Origin: Sedimentisphaerales bacterium
GTDB taxonomy: Bacteria > Planctomycetota > Phycisphaerae > Sedimentisphaerales > Anaerobacaceae
Assembly: GCA_028282745.1 (NCBI GenBank)
Contig: JANQHJ010000013.1
Coordinates: forward strand, 1-35,249
DNA: 35,249 nt
Direction: 5' to 3'
Position numbers and translations under genes: made by a program. The notes under the pieces are model-generated. The model made no database searches. It had not been told where the DNA came from and saw only the letters and a list, made by a program, of their open reading frames with translations. Every line of letters starts with the position of its first letter. Position 1 is the first letter of the stretch. Of this stretch, positions 7,675 through 16,255 are shown in pieces.

Positions 7675-9177
7675 ATGGGTTTAGAACTAAAAAAAGAAGC
7701 TATAAATGCCGCAGTTTCTAATCTTCAGCTTCGCACTAAAGCTTTTATAAATGGAAAGTCGGTTAATTCGGTTAGCGGAGAAACTTTTGCGACCGTAAAT
7801 CCAGCTAATGGAAAAACGTTTGCAGAAATTGCAAGTTGCGATGAAAAAGACGTTGAACTCGCGGTAAAAGCTGCTCGTAAATCATTTGAAAGCGGCTGCT
7901 GGTCGAAAATGCCACCCGCCGAACGTAAAAAGATAATATTTAAATTCTGCGATCTGATGGAAGAGCATGAGGCTGAGTTAGCACTTTTAGACTGCCTTGA
8001 CGCCGGTAAGCCTATTTTCGATTGTGTAACGATCGATGCCCCGGAAACAATAGAGTGCATCCGCTGGCACGCTGAAGCTGGTGATAAGCTGCTCGACACT
8101 ATTTCGCCTACCGGCAGCAGTAATCTAAGCCTGATCGTTCGTGAGCCTATGGGTGTAGTTGGGATTATCGTACCGTGGAACTTCCCTGCCCAGATGACCG
8201 CGTGGAAGATCGGCCCAGCTTTGGCTACCGGTAACAGTATCATTCTAAAACCCGCAAAGCTCACTTCATTAAGCGCTATTCTCATGGCGGAACTCGCAGC
8301 CGAAGCTGGAATTCCAGATGGCGTTTTCAATGTCCTGCCTGGCCCAGGGAGTACAGTCGGCAAAGCATTAGGAATGCACATGAATGTCAACATGGTTGCC
8401 TTTACCGGCTCGACCGAAGTAGGCAGAACACTTCTGGGCTATTCATCTCAATCGAATCTCAAAAGAATCATTCTCGAATTAGGCGGTAAGAGCCCGCAGG
8501 TTGTAATGGCTGATGCCGATCTTGATATAACTGCTGAAAATGCCGTCAGCGCCGCTTTCTGGAACATGGGCGAAAACTGCAGCTGCGGCTCGCGATTAAT
8601 CGTTCATAAATCTGTAAAAGACGAACTGGTTAAAAAGATGGTCAAAATATTAAAGACCTGGCCAGTTGGCGATCCGCTTGATCCTGACACTCGATTCGGC
8701 CCAATGGTGGAAGAACCGCATATGGAGAAGGTTCTCAGTTATATCGAAGCTGGTAAAGCAGAAGGCGCTGAGCTGGTAATGGGCGGCAATAGAGTACTCG
8801 AAGAAACCGGGGGTTATTTTATCGAACCTACCATTTTCGATGAATGCAATAACAAAATGAAAATCGCTGCCGAGGAAATATTCGGGCCTGTGCTTTCGGT
8901 TATTCCATTCGAAACAGAAGAAGAGGCTGTTGCTATCGCTAACGACACAGAGTACGGCCTGGCATCATCTCTATATACTCGCAACGTTAACGCCGCTCAT
9001 AGAATTGCTCGTGCAATAAGAGCTGGTACAGTTTCGGTTAACTGTTTCTCCGAAGGTGATATGGGCGCCCCGTTCGGCGGCTTTAAGGAATCCGGCTTCT
9101 TTGGCAGAGACAAATCGATCTACGCTCACTATCAGTACACTGAAATGAAAGCAATATGGATGAATCTTGAGGATTAA
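7675..9177 (+). CDS. Aldehyde dehydrogenase, likely alpha-ketoglutarate semialdehyde dehydrogenase
   Basis: A 500-residue NAD(P)-dependent aldehyde dehydrogenase. Landmarks: VPWNFPAQMTAWK, the nucleotide-binding GSTEVG, the general base E268 in LELGGKSPQV, and the catalytic C302 in NMGENCSCGSR, numbered exactly as in canonical ALDHs. The C-terminal PFGGFKESGFFGRD is also typical. By sequence alone the substrate is open. In this operon it should oxidise 2-oxoglutarate semialdehyde, the product of the adjacent deaminase, to 2-oxoglutarate, the last step of hydroxyproline breakdown. AGAAAGGA precedes the ATG by 6 bases. The 24-base gap to the upstream gene and 5-base gap to the next keep it within the operon. 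Confidence 0.9.
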   Translation: MGLELKKEAINAAVSNLQLRTKAFINGKSVNSVSGETFATVNPANGKTFAEIASCDEKDVELAVKAARKSFESGCWSKMPPAERKKIIFKFCDLMEEHEAELALLDCLDAGKPIFDCVTIDAPETIECIRWHAEAGDKLLDTISPTGSSNLSLIVREPMGVVGIIVPWNFPAQMTAWKIGPALATGNSIILKPAKLTSLSAILMAELAAEAGIPDGVFNVLPGPGSTVGKALGMHMNVNMVAFTGSTEVGRTLLGYSSQSNLKRIILELGGKSPQVVMADADLDITAENAVSAAFWNMGENCSCGSRLIVHKSVKDELVKKMVKILKTWPVGDPLDPDTRFGPMVEEPHMEKVLSYIEAGKAEGAELVMGGNRVLEETGGYFIEPTIFDECNNKMKIAAEEIFGPVLSVIPFETEEEAVAIANDTEYGLASSLYTRNVNAAHRIARAIRAGTVSVNCFSEGDMGAPFGGFKESGFFGRDKSIYAHYQYTEMKAIWMNLED

Positions 9178-9182
9178 ACTAT

Positions 9183-10079
9183 ATGACTGCAAAAGAGACC
9201 GGCCAGACTTTTAAAGGCGTTTTTGTCGCGATGATTACACCGATGACATCGGATCAGGAAGTTGACTATGATCAGCTGGAAAAATTTGCCGACTATTTGA
9301 TCAATTCCGGCGTACATGGATTGATACCATTGGGCAGTACCGGAGAATTTTACGCTCTTAGTGATTCAGAGCGGGCTGAAGTTCTTAAAGTTGTTCTCAA
9401 TACAGCTGACGGACGTGTCCCCGTGCTGGCAGGAACCAACGCCGCATCAACAAGTAGAGTTGTTCAGTTTTCTAAACAGGCTGAAATAGCTGGTGCCAAT
9501 GGGCTACTTATCGCACCGCCTTATTATTCTTTACCTACACTTGACGAGTTGTACGAACACTTTAACCAAATCAACAACAACATTGGCATCCCGATCATGC
9601 TCTACAATTACCCCGGCCGAACCGGCGTCGATATGACAGTTGATTTCGTTGAACACCTTAGTGGTTTAAGCAATGTCAAATACGTCAAGGAGAGCACTGG
9701 CGAGATAACGCGAATTGGTGAACTTGTCCGTAGATGCGGCGACAGGCTTACGGTTTTCTGCGGTGCCGATACTATCTCCCTGGAGAGCTTTTTAATGGGC
9801 GCAACCGGATGGGTAGCCGGCATTGCTAATGTCCTGCCGAAAGAGCACGTCAAACTTTATGAGTTTGCTGTTGAACAACAAGATTACAAAGCCGCCCAGG
9901 AATTTTACGTCAAAATTCTGCCGGCCCTCGGTCACATAGAGAACAGCGGTAAATACACCCAGTTCGTCAAAGCAGGCTGTACTGTCACGGGCCACCACGT
10001 CGGTCCGCCGAGAATGCCTTTATTGCCTGTCACAAAAGAAGAAATGAAGGGAATTGAAGAAGCATTAAAACAACTGTGA
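9183..10079 (+). CDS. DapA-family lyase, likely delta1-pyrroline-4-hydroxy-2-carboxylate deaminase
   Basis: A 298-residue TIM-barrel enzyme of the dihydrodipicolinate synthase/N-acetylneuraminate lyase family. Visible residues are the GSTGEFYAL loop, the catalytic Tyr141 in MLYNYPGRTG, and the Schiff-base Lys169 in KYVKEST. Family members include true DHDPS, sugar-acid aldolases and the hydroxyproline-route deaminase. Its place directly after the semialdehyde dehydrogenase, 5 bases away with GAGGA 9 bases before its ATG, supports the deaminase, which turns pyrroline-4-hydroxy-2-carboxylate into 2-oxoglutarate semialdehyde and ammonia. A role in lysine synthesis is unlikely given the neighbours. 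Confidence 0.87.
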   Translation: MTAKETGQTFKGVFVAMITPMTSDQEVDYDQLEKFADYLINSGVHGLIPLGSTGEFYALSDSERAEVLKVVLNTADGRVPVLAGTNAASTSRVVQFSKQAEIAGANGLLIAPPYYSLPTLDELYEHFNQINNNIGIPIMLYNYPGRTGVDMTVDFVEHLSGLSNVKYVKESTGEITRIGELVRRCGDRLTVFCGADTISLESFLMGATGWVAGIANVLPKEHVKLYEFAVEQQDYKAAQEFYVKILPALGHIENSGKYTQFVKAGCTVTGHHVGPPRMPLLPVTKEEMKGIEEALKQL

Positions 10080-10101
10080 TATAAAAAGCAGGAGTTTTAC
10101 C

Positions 10102-11658
10102 ATGAGGCGATATTTCATTTACTTGCTGGTTTTCTTGACTTGTCTAAACTTCTGCCTAAAAGCAACAGCATCTACAGTCCAAGTCACAGCTGCCCCAAAA
10201 GAATTAGGCTTTGATCCGTTCTATAAAAAGTATCTTGACTGTAATGGAATTCATGTTATCAGCTCGGAACAAGTCAGCGACAAGGCATTTTACAGGCTAA
10301 AAGAACTTCTGGACAAAATGCTTGAGAACCGCCCCGACCTCAGGAAAACATTGGTAAAAGAAAAGTTCAAGTATATTATCATAGGCCAGCACGAACAGGT
10401 CACGGATATCCCGGACTATGCACACATGAAGCCTAAAGATTTCTGGAACCTGCGAGCCAGAGGATTTGGCGGACGAACAACAAGCTGCGGTGAAGAAAAT
10501 TTACTTTCGCTGCCCGGCGATAGATATGATGATGAAAGCATTTTTATACATGAATTGGCACATGGTATTCACTCGCCGGGGCTAAAAACATGTGATCCAA
10601 ACTTCCAGACCAGATTAGATGCTCTCTATAAAAAAGCGATGGATAAAGGCTTGTACAAAAATGATTACGCCTCGACGAATTCGACAGAGTACTGGGCTGA
10701 GGCAGTACAAGCTTTTTTCAATTGCGACCGCGAGAACAACTGGAACCACAACCATGTGAACACTCGCAAAGAACTGATGGAATACCATCCTGACGTCGCG
10801 AATTTTGTTAAGGAAATATTCCGCATCACAGAGGAAAATGACTGGCGATACAAGCCGCTCAAAAACTTGCCTTATGTAGAATCTACACCAAAGAAACTCA
10901 ATCCTCATGGAATGTTCCCTAAATATATAAGGTGCTTCGAACTTTCGATCTTAGGCACGAAAAACGTTCCAGATGAAGCAATGTTGTGTGCAGCAAGTAC
11001 TATTCGAAATATGTTTCGCTACCGTTACGACATCTTAAGAACCCTGGTAGAAGCTAATGTAACCCTCGTAATCTATGAAGATAAGGATATGCCATTACCT
11101 AAAGATATATCTATGGGAATATCAACCGGCTTTTTTATTAAGGAGGATAAAGGCAGGGCACTGATCCAGATTCCAAATAAATTTCGGTTTGGCATACCTG
11201 CTTCAGACATATTGAATAACGATGATGAGTCCACTTCAAGCAAATTAATCCATGACTTTGCCCTGACTGCTTATATTTATACCGGCTTTCGTGAAGTCAT
11301 CCCCAATTTTGCCAACCGTAAAAACATTCAACAATTTGAAAAAGGCCTGAAAAGAATGGACCTAAGGTTCGACAAGAGAATGAACACCCTTTATAATTCA
11401 GCAATAGTCAAAGACCTATGGAAAACAACTCCAGCTTCTAAAAATCGCTTTGAATATTTCGCACAGGGTGTAAAGTCTTTTTTCAACGCAAACAATATTA
11501 TTGTAGCTAACGAACAATCTGTAAATAACCGAGAGCAATTAATCCATTATGACCAGGATTTAGCATTATTGATAGCAGATATATTCAAACACCCTTATCG
11601 AAACGACTGGCGATATAGATCATGTGCCTCGGCAAGTAGGCATGCTAACCCCGACTAA
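10102..11658 (+). CDS. Secreted metallopeptidase-like protein with a second, degenerate copy of the domain
   Basis: A 518-residue exported protein: signal peptide at residues 1-24 (IYLLVFLTCLNFCLKATA), then two homologous halves of about 240 residues. Half 1 has a zinc-peptidase motif HELAH (150-154) and a downstream glutamate helix EYWAEAVQAFFN (from 196), a gluzincin layout resembling ATLF/M34 domains (anthrax lethal factor, Pro-Pro endopeptidases). Half 2 has the matching segments as HDFAL (384-388) and EYFAQGVKSFFN (from 451), so catalytic residues are lost while the scaffold and the closing NDWRY remain. It follows the deaminase by 22 bases with AGGAG before the ATG, so it is probably in the hydroxyproline operon. 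Peptidase activity and substrate are inferred; family assignment is by motif only. Confidence 0.75.
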   Translation: MRRYFIYLLVFLTCLNFCLKATASTVQVTAAPKELGFDPFYKKYLDCNGIHVISSEQVSDKAFYRLKELLDKMLENRPDLRKTLVKEKFKYIIIGQHEQVTDIPDYAHMKPKDFWNLRARGFGGRTTSCGEENLLSLPGDRYDDESIFIHELAHGIHSPGLKTCDPNFQTRLDALYKKAMDKGLYKNDYASTNSTEYWAEAVQAFFNCDRENNWNHNHVNTRKELMEYHPDVANFVKEIFRITEENDWRYKPLKNLPYVESTPKKLNPHGMFPKYIRCFELSILGTKNVPDEAMLCAASTIRNMFRYRYDILRTLVEANVTLVIYEDKDMPLPKDISMGISTGFFIKEDKGRALIQIPNKFRFGIPASDILNNDDESTSSKLIHDFALTAYIYTGFREVIPNFANRKNIQQFEKGLKRMDLRFDKRMNTLYNSAIVKDLWKTTPASKNRFEYFAQGVKSFFNANNIIVANEQSVNNREQLIHYDQDLALLIADIFKHPYRNDWRYRSCASASRHANPD

Positions 11659-11673
11659 TACTGTTGAATAAAA

Positions 11674-11968
11674 CTATTTCACAGGGCCTCTCATATTTGC
11701 CATCCATGCCGGCCATGCATTTCCATTTAACAGCTTTTGCCTTAATTTGTATTGTCTATGCCATTTAAGATCCCACAGGTATTTCAGTCCTACTTTTCTA
11801 ACAGAACCGTCCAGGAAACAAATATTAATATTGGCATTATGGCGATCAATTAACCTGCATAGCATATGCCTTTGCTTTATTAAGAACAGGCACTAAAATA
11901 GCCCTCAGCAGAGCAATAACTGATATTACCACTAAAAGCTCGATCAATGTAAAACCTCTTTTTAAGGA
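11674..11968 (-). pseudogene. Decayed H-X9-DG prepilin, internal deletion and frame change
   Basis: Two fragments of a prepilin like the neighbouring intact gene. Fragment 1 (11846-11968) reads LKRGFTLIELLVVISVIALL...LNKAKAYAMQVN and then stops; it has no start codon and lies in frame directly behind the TAG of the upstream gene. Fragment 2, in another frame down to 11674, reads DRHNANINICFLDGS (the H-X9-DG motif), then VGLKYLWDLKW and a tail ending GPVK. About 190 residues between the two are missing compared with the intact 270-residue neighbour. Sequence divergence from the neighbour suggests an old tandem duplication followed by decay. Confidence 0.8.
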
Positions 11969-12781
11969 CTATTTTGGATATTTACTCAACCATGGGCCCC
12001 AATTATTTTGCTTCCTGTATTTATCAGTATCATAAGATTTATTCCATTTTAAACCACAAAGTTCCTTAAGCCCTACATCTCGAGCGCTGCCATCCAAGAA
12101 AACAACTTCAGTTACTCCACCATGCCTGTCAAAACAGAAATTCCTTAGGCGGTCTTTATTATTCCCGGATTTCATACAATTTTCAGTGGGCAATCTATCA
12201 TCATCTTCTACATGTCCGCCTATCCAGGTGCCATCCGCAATTACAGGTATCCTGTCACTGCGTTTAACCGCTGTCGTACGCCAGGCATTTTTCTTGACAT
12301 TGAAACCTTGAATTGTGTCTTTCCTTGGATTCGACACCCATCGGTTATAAGCATAGCTCCCATACTCTCCACGAGCCTCTAACCATTTAGAATGATCTTC
12401 AGCTATTTTCCAAGCATAGTTAGGTTGCCAATGCTGAGCTCGCGGATCACCTGTCGGAATAATTTTTTTTGCCGCCGCACAAAGCCTCATTTCATTGACG
12501 TCGTCATGGTATTTTTTCAAGGCTGAAATCCATATACCCATATCATCCTCACTAAAGCCCTCCCAGCCAATAATAAGGGAATCATTATTATTAGCAGAAT
12601 ACCCATTAATAGTAAGAATCCATTGGTGCAAATTAGCTTTACATACTGTTTTCTGGGCATATTTTTTAGCTTTACCCAACACTGGAACCAGTATTGCCAT
12701 TAGCAATGCAATAACTGAAATAACCACTAAGAGTTCAATTAACGTAAATCCTCTTTTTTCCTTTCGCAATTTCCCGTGCAT
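11969..12781 (-). CDS. Type II/IV prepilin-like protein with H-X9-DG domain
   Basis: A 270-residue protein. The N-terminus has a class-III signal: KEKRG followed by FTLIELLVVISVIALLMAIL, with the cleavage Gly and Glu at position +5. Near the C-terminus is DRHGGVTEVVFLDGSA, an exact H-x9-DG motif, then VGLKELCGLKW. Such proteins are highly multiplied in Planctomycetota and are presumed pseudopilins handled by prepilin peptidase; their individual roles are mostly unknown. AAGGAAG lies about 12 bases upstream of the ATG. A terminator at 12972-13001 separates it from the upstream PEP-CTERM gene, so it probably has its own promoter in 12782-12970. A decayed paralogue follows directly. Confidence 0.87.
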   Translation of the reverse strand: MHGKLRKEKRGFTLIELLVVISVIALLMAILVPVLGKAKKYAQKTVCKANLHQWILTINGYSANNNDSLIIGWEGFSEDDMGIWISALKKYHDDVNEMRLCAAAKKIIPTGDPRAQHWQPNYAWKIAEDHSKWLEARGEYGSYAYNRWVSNPRKDTIQGFNVKKNAWRTTAVKRSDRIPVIADGTWIGGHVEDDDRLPTENCMKSGNNKDRLRNFCFDRHGGVTEVVFLDGSARDVGLKELCGLKWNKSYDTDKYRKQNNWGPWLSKYPK

Positions 12782-12971
12782 CTTGAATTTCTTCCTTAAA
12801 AGTTATCATTAACATTATAAACCGACATATCTGCCTGACTGTTCATACCCTGACAAATTATATCAGGTAATCCGGTCTATAAATTATTCCCTATTAAGTA
12901 ATATGATAGATCAGTCATTAAATGCTTCGTTCAGCAATTCCTGCTTCTTTGTAATAGTATTTTTTTATAAA

Positions 12972-13001
12972 AAGCATAGCCCGCTTTTGCGGGCTATGCT
13001 T
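12972..13001 (-). terminator. Rho-independent terminator after PEP-CTERM gene
   Basis: A perfect 13-bp stem (AAGCATAGCCCGC and GCGGGCTATGCTT) with a 4-base loop begins 13 bases after the stop of the PEP-CTERM gene. On the minus strand the stem runs into TTTTT and then an A/T-rich stretch; on the plus strand there is no T-run, so it acts on minus-strand transcription. Confidence 0.8.
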
Positions 13002-13014
13002 ATAAGAAAATCAT

Positions 13015-13998
13015 TTACCTTCTTTTTCTTCTAAACAGTAAACCGCCGAGACCGAGCAATGCGATTGTTGCAGGTTCTGGAACGACCAGCGATAAAGTAT
13101 CAGTCGTATCATTAGCATCTAACTGGAACTTATAACCGTTCACAACTGTTGTGGTATCCTGAACAAGAACACCATCAATGCTGAACATGCCCTGAATCAG
13201 TTTTGCTGCAAGGTTTTTGACTGTATCAGTATTGTCTGTATGGACTAACTGTGCAGCACCAGCACCTTCTGTCGTGGTAAAGTTAATGCGATTACTAACT
13301 TGAGAATCATTTGGATCCGGCTGAGATGCTGTTCTTATAGCATTACTGTTACTTAACGTAATTGTTCCACTTTCGAATGTAAATAAAGTGGTCAAAGAAC
13401 CAGCACTACCAAACTTAATTGATGGGGCTGTTAGTGTAGAATTATCCTTCATTGTAAAGCTGGTGCCAGACAACATTTCCAGACCATTTGAAAAAGCACC
13501 AGAATTAGCCAGTGTGATCGACGCAGAATCTGACATTACAATAGAACCATCAGCTTCCATTGTAAGGGCATACTTATTATTTTTCCCTTTATTTGTCAAA
13601 TCTAAGGCAGCAGTACTGGACAGGGTCATCACTGCGGTGTTAGAATCACCAATGAGCCCCACTTTCATAGCAACGGCATAGTTACCTGTTTCAACAATAC
13701 TAAGTGTTCCAGCTGCCTGTGTCCAGATACCGGCACTCATCTTGGTCAGGCCACCTGTTCCACTGGCATCAGTCTTGCTGATATTACCCGTTGAAGCACC
13801 AAGGGTAATATCAAAACCTTGATAGTTAATATAGCCGACCATATCATCATCTGTTCCATTTGAATCAGCTACACCATTTCTGGTCCAGTTAAGGTCGGAC
13901 CAGTCACCGTCACCACCCTGCCACACCAGGGTGGTTGCTGATTGCGAAACAGCTGTTACTGCAAACACCATAAGAAAAATTAAAAGAATTCTTCTCAT
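13015..13998 (-). CDS. PEP-CTERM exported surface protein
   Basis: A 327-residue exported protein. Signal peptide at residues 1-20 (MRRILLIFLMVFAVTAVSQS). The body (about 22-300) is Thr/Ser/Asn-rich with repeated short beta strands (MTLSSTAALDLTNKG, SIVMSDSASITLANSG, FTFESGTITLSNSNAIR), suggesting a beta-solenoid. The last 22 residues are a PEP-CTERM sorting signal: VPEP, a hydrophobic stretch ATIALLGLGGLLF, then RRKRR. Such proteins are thought to be processed by exosortase and sent to the surface or matrix. The body matches the N-terminal module of the protein encoded at 16256-18226 (shared WQGG-DW-DLNWTRNGV start). AGGAGG lies 8 bases before the ATG. No exosortase gene is in the window. 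Confidence 0.9.
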   Translation of the reverse strand: MRRILLIFLMVFAVTAVSQSATTLVWQGGDGDWSDLNWTRNGVADSNGTDDDMVGYINYQGFDITLGASTGNISKTDASGTGGLTKMSAGIWTQAAGTLSIVETGNYAVAMKVGLIGDSNTAVMTLSSTAALDLTNKGKNNKYALTMEADGSIVMSDSASITLANSGAFSNGLEMLSGTSFTMKDNSTLTAPSIKFGSAGSLTTLFTFESGTITLSNSNAIRTASQPDPNDSQVSNRINFTTTEGAGAAQLVHTDNTDTVKNLAAKLIQGMFSIDGVLVQDTTTVVNGYKFQLDANDTTDTLSLVVPEPATIALLGLGGLLFRRKRR

Positions 13999-14115
13999 AA
14001 TAAGCCTCCTCTTCTAAAAATAATAAAAAATCTCAAACTCTCACATAAGCTTTCATCTCGATCATATTTTGGCCTTCACTATTTTTTGCTTCTAAGACCA
14101 CGAGCCTTATAAGCA

Positions 14116-14141
14116 GCCTTGCCTCTTGAATGAGGCAAGGC
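14116..14141 (-). terminator. Stem-loop between LamG-protein and PEP-CTERM genes
   Basis: A perfect 10-bp stem GCCTTGCCTC/GAGGCAAGGC with a 6-base loop, 43 bases after the stop of the upstream LamG gene. There is no T-run after the stem on the minus strand, so it may be a weak or factor-dependent terminator, or an mRNA 3'-end or processing hairpin that sets different levels for the two genes. Confidence 0.5.
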
Positions 14142-14184
14142 CGATCGAACATTAAAAGCATTCAAAACATTATCAAAGAACCTG

Positions 14185-16209
14185 CTACTGACAATGACTT
14201 TGAGGGAATAACCCGCAATCAAGCCAGTAATCAATCCAAACATCGAAGTCATAAAGATCTACTCTACAATCGGGTACATCAATACCACCCGGGCCAGCCA
14301 AGTCATATTTACTAGCGTAATCACCCACACAATCGTTTTCGCCGGTGACTGCATTATATATGTCATACACAGCCAGCTTATCGAGCGGATAATTCCAAAC
14401 CTGAACATCGTCAACGCTACCTGTAAATGACAGACCTGGAGACTGTGATTTCTGGACACCGACTATAAAGGCATCGAGCTTTGTTTTAGCTTCAGTTTTA
14501 CTATTCACCTCTATGCCATTGAAATAAGTGGTGGTGTTTGTTGCATCGCAGGTAACTGTAAGAAGCACCCAGTCAGAACTATAATCACCTAAAAAGATAT
14601 TGGTGGAATCCGATTTATATCTATAACCAGCATTTACATCAGAATTAAGGGCTATATTAAAACCGTCAGGCCCGGTAGCAAATATACCGGTAAATTCGCC
14701 CTGGTTAGGATCGGGATTCTTTGCCCAAAGGCTTACTGTCCAACCTGCGTCCCAATTCTCGTTCGGGTCCAAATCGGTATAAACCCAATCGTTATTGTCA
14801 CCGACAAAATTAATCGCATTAGGGCCAACATTGCCGGCAACATAAGTTGGGCTGCCATTCGAACTGTCCAGATCATAATTACCATTTGAGTCACAGGGAT
14901 CACCGTCGAATTTCCAATGAGCCATTTGTCTCTTGATTGTCAGTGAAGCAGAAGCGGAATTGACATCACCGCCGGTAACACTGATCGTACATACATAATC
15001 ACCTTCATCACTGATATCAACATTGGTTAAACTCAGTGTTGATTTGTAAAGATTGTTGTCCAGGGGTGTTATAGTATCATCAGTTGGATGTGCAGAACCG
15101 TTAAATTCCCAAACAACTTCAGTTGTGATAGGTGTTGCAGCACTCCAGAAAATACAATTGAAATCAGCCGATTCACCCGGGAATTTTAGGACGCTTTCCG
15201 GATCCTCGTCAACATTAGGACTGTTCGTATCAGCGAGCCCTAAGGTCATCTGCCCTTGATTACTGTCGGCAGTCATAAAGAAGTATCTGCCATGGATAGG
15301 CTGATCCTCTAAAGCAGCATTTATATCAGCAATATTACCATATGGGCCTGCTTTTTCGTTGTAATCAGGGATAGCACTAAAATCAAGCTTAATGCCATCA
15401 ATCCCCATCATCTCAAGCTTTTGTGGGAGCTCTTTGCCCGGTTGATCATTGGTTGATGCGGTCAAAATTGCTGCACCAGCTGAACCTGTCCAGTTAAATA
15501 ATACATTTGAGAAGGAAATCGATGACCTGATTGAATTGTTTGAATCTAAAGTAATTGTACCACTCTCAAATGTAAAATTGGAGTCGCTGGCAATGCTGCC
15601 ATCCAAACGAATATAACTATCAGCTCCACTGTTAGAAAGAATTGTAGAATTACCAGTCACCTTAAACCGTGCACCATTTTCTATTTCTATACAATCATCC
15701 TGACTGGAAGAATTATCTGAAATATCAATAGTAGAGCCGCCGTCAACTAAAATGCTGCCATTCTGCAAATATATGGTTCTCGTAGCAGCATTAAGCGAAC
15801 TAACCACCAAAGTTGCTCCATTATCAAGAATAAGATTCGCATCCTCAGCGCCATCTTCACCATCAACATTAAAACCAAGGACAAAACCTGCCATATTCTC
15901 GGTTGTTGTAGGTATAATCTCTAATCTCGAATTATCAACCGTCAATGTACCACCTTCGATACGCAGGCGAACCTGGCTGGTTACGTAATCGAGATCTCCA
16001 TTATCCTTGATTAAAAAGTTATCACCAGAATGATCATTAGTGTTATTGTCAGCTATCAAATCATTTGGGTATTGGTTCGTTAAAGCGCCAACTGTCCATG
16101 TAGGGCTATTCCAGTCAGCCTCATTAACCTCCTGCCAAACGTAATCCGCTGCATGTGAAGCCGCAGTGAAGATAATTAAGAAAAGCATTAAAATTAATAT
16201 TCTTTTCAT
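14185..16209 (-). CDS. Secreted modular protein: beta-rich module, Ig-like, LamG, dockerin-like end
   Basis: A 674-residue exported protein. Signal peptide about residues 1-20 (MKRILILMLFLIIFTAASHA). A Ser/Thr/Asn-rich beta module runs to about 310 and shares FTFESGTI and the following asparagine/arginine pattern with its two neighbours. An Ig-like domain at about 330-420 shows the Cys, Trp and DEGDYVC pattern. A LamG/concanavalin-like domain at about 425-615 starts AHWKFDGD and ends FTGSVDDVQVWNYPL. The C-terminus (DCRVDLYDFDVWIDYW, then paired cysteines) resembles the dockerin-like end common in planctomycete surface proteins. The ATG at 16209 has AAAGGAG 9 bases upstream; a second in-frame ATG at 16227 precedes that site and is rejected. 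Binding target unknown. Confidence 0.85.
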   Translation of the reverse strand: MKRILILMLFLIIFTAASHAADYVWQEVNEADWNSPTWTVGALTNQYPNDLIADNNTNDHSGDNFLIKDNGDLDYVTSQVRLRIEGGTLTVDNSRLEIIPTTTENMAGFVLGFNVDGEDGAEDANLILDNGATLVVSSLNAATRTIYLQNGSILVDGGSTIDISDNSSSQDDCIEIENGARFKVTGNSTILSNSGADSYIRLDGSIASDSNFTFESGTITLDSNNSIRSSISFSNVLFNWTGSAGAAILTASTNDQPGKELPQKLEMMGIDGIKLDFSAIPDYNEKAGPYGNIADINAALEDQPIHGRYFFMTADSNQGQMTLGLADTNSPNVDEDPESVLKFPGESADFNCIFWSAATPITTEVVWEFNGSAHPTDDTITPLDNNLYKSTLSLTNVDISDEGDYVCTISVTGGDVNSASASLTIKRQMAHWKFDGDPCDSNGNYDLDSSNGSPTYVAGNVGPNAINFVGDNNDWVYTDLDPNENWDAGWTVSLWAKNPDPNQGEFTGIFATGPDGFNIALNSDVNAGYRYKSDSTNIFLGDYSSDWVLLTVTCDATNTTTYFNGIEVNSKTEAKTKLDAFIVGVQKSQSPGLSFTGSVDDVQVWNYPLDKLAVYDIYNAVTGENDCVGDYASKYDLAGPGGIDVPDCRVDLYDFDVWIDYWLDCGLFPQSHCQ

Positions 16210-16255
16210 TATTGCCACTCCTTTCATTAAAACAAAGGATTCATTTAGTTAATTG

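Noticed and set aside
7725-8393. Minus-strand open frame of 222 codons
   Set aside because: It is the antisense shadow of the aldehyde dehydrogenase, which has all catalytic motifs.
9183-10079. Dihydrodipicolinate synthase for lysine synthesis
   Set aside because: The family fold fits, but the gene sits inside a hydroxyproline operon directly after the semialdehyde dehydrogenase.
14116-14141. Strong intrinsic terminator
   Set aside because: The stem is perfect, but no T-run follows on either strand, so it is listed only as a weak or factor-dependent candidate.
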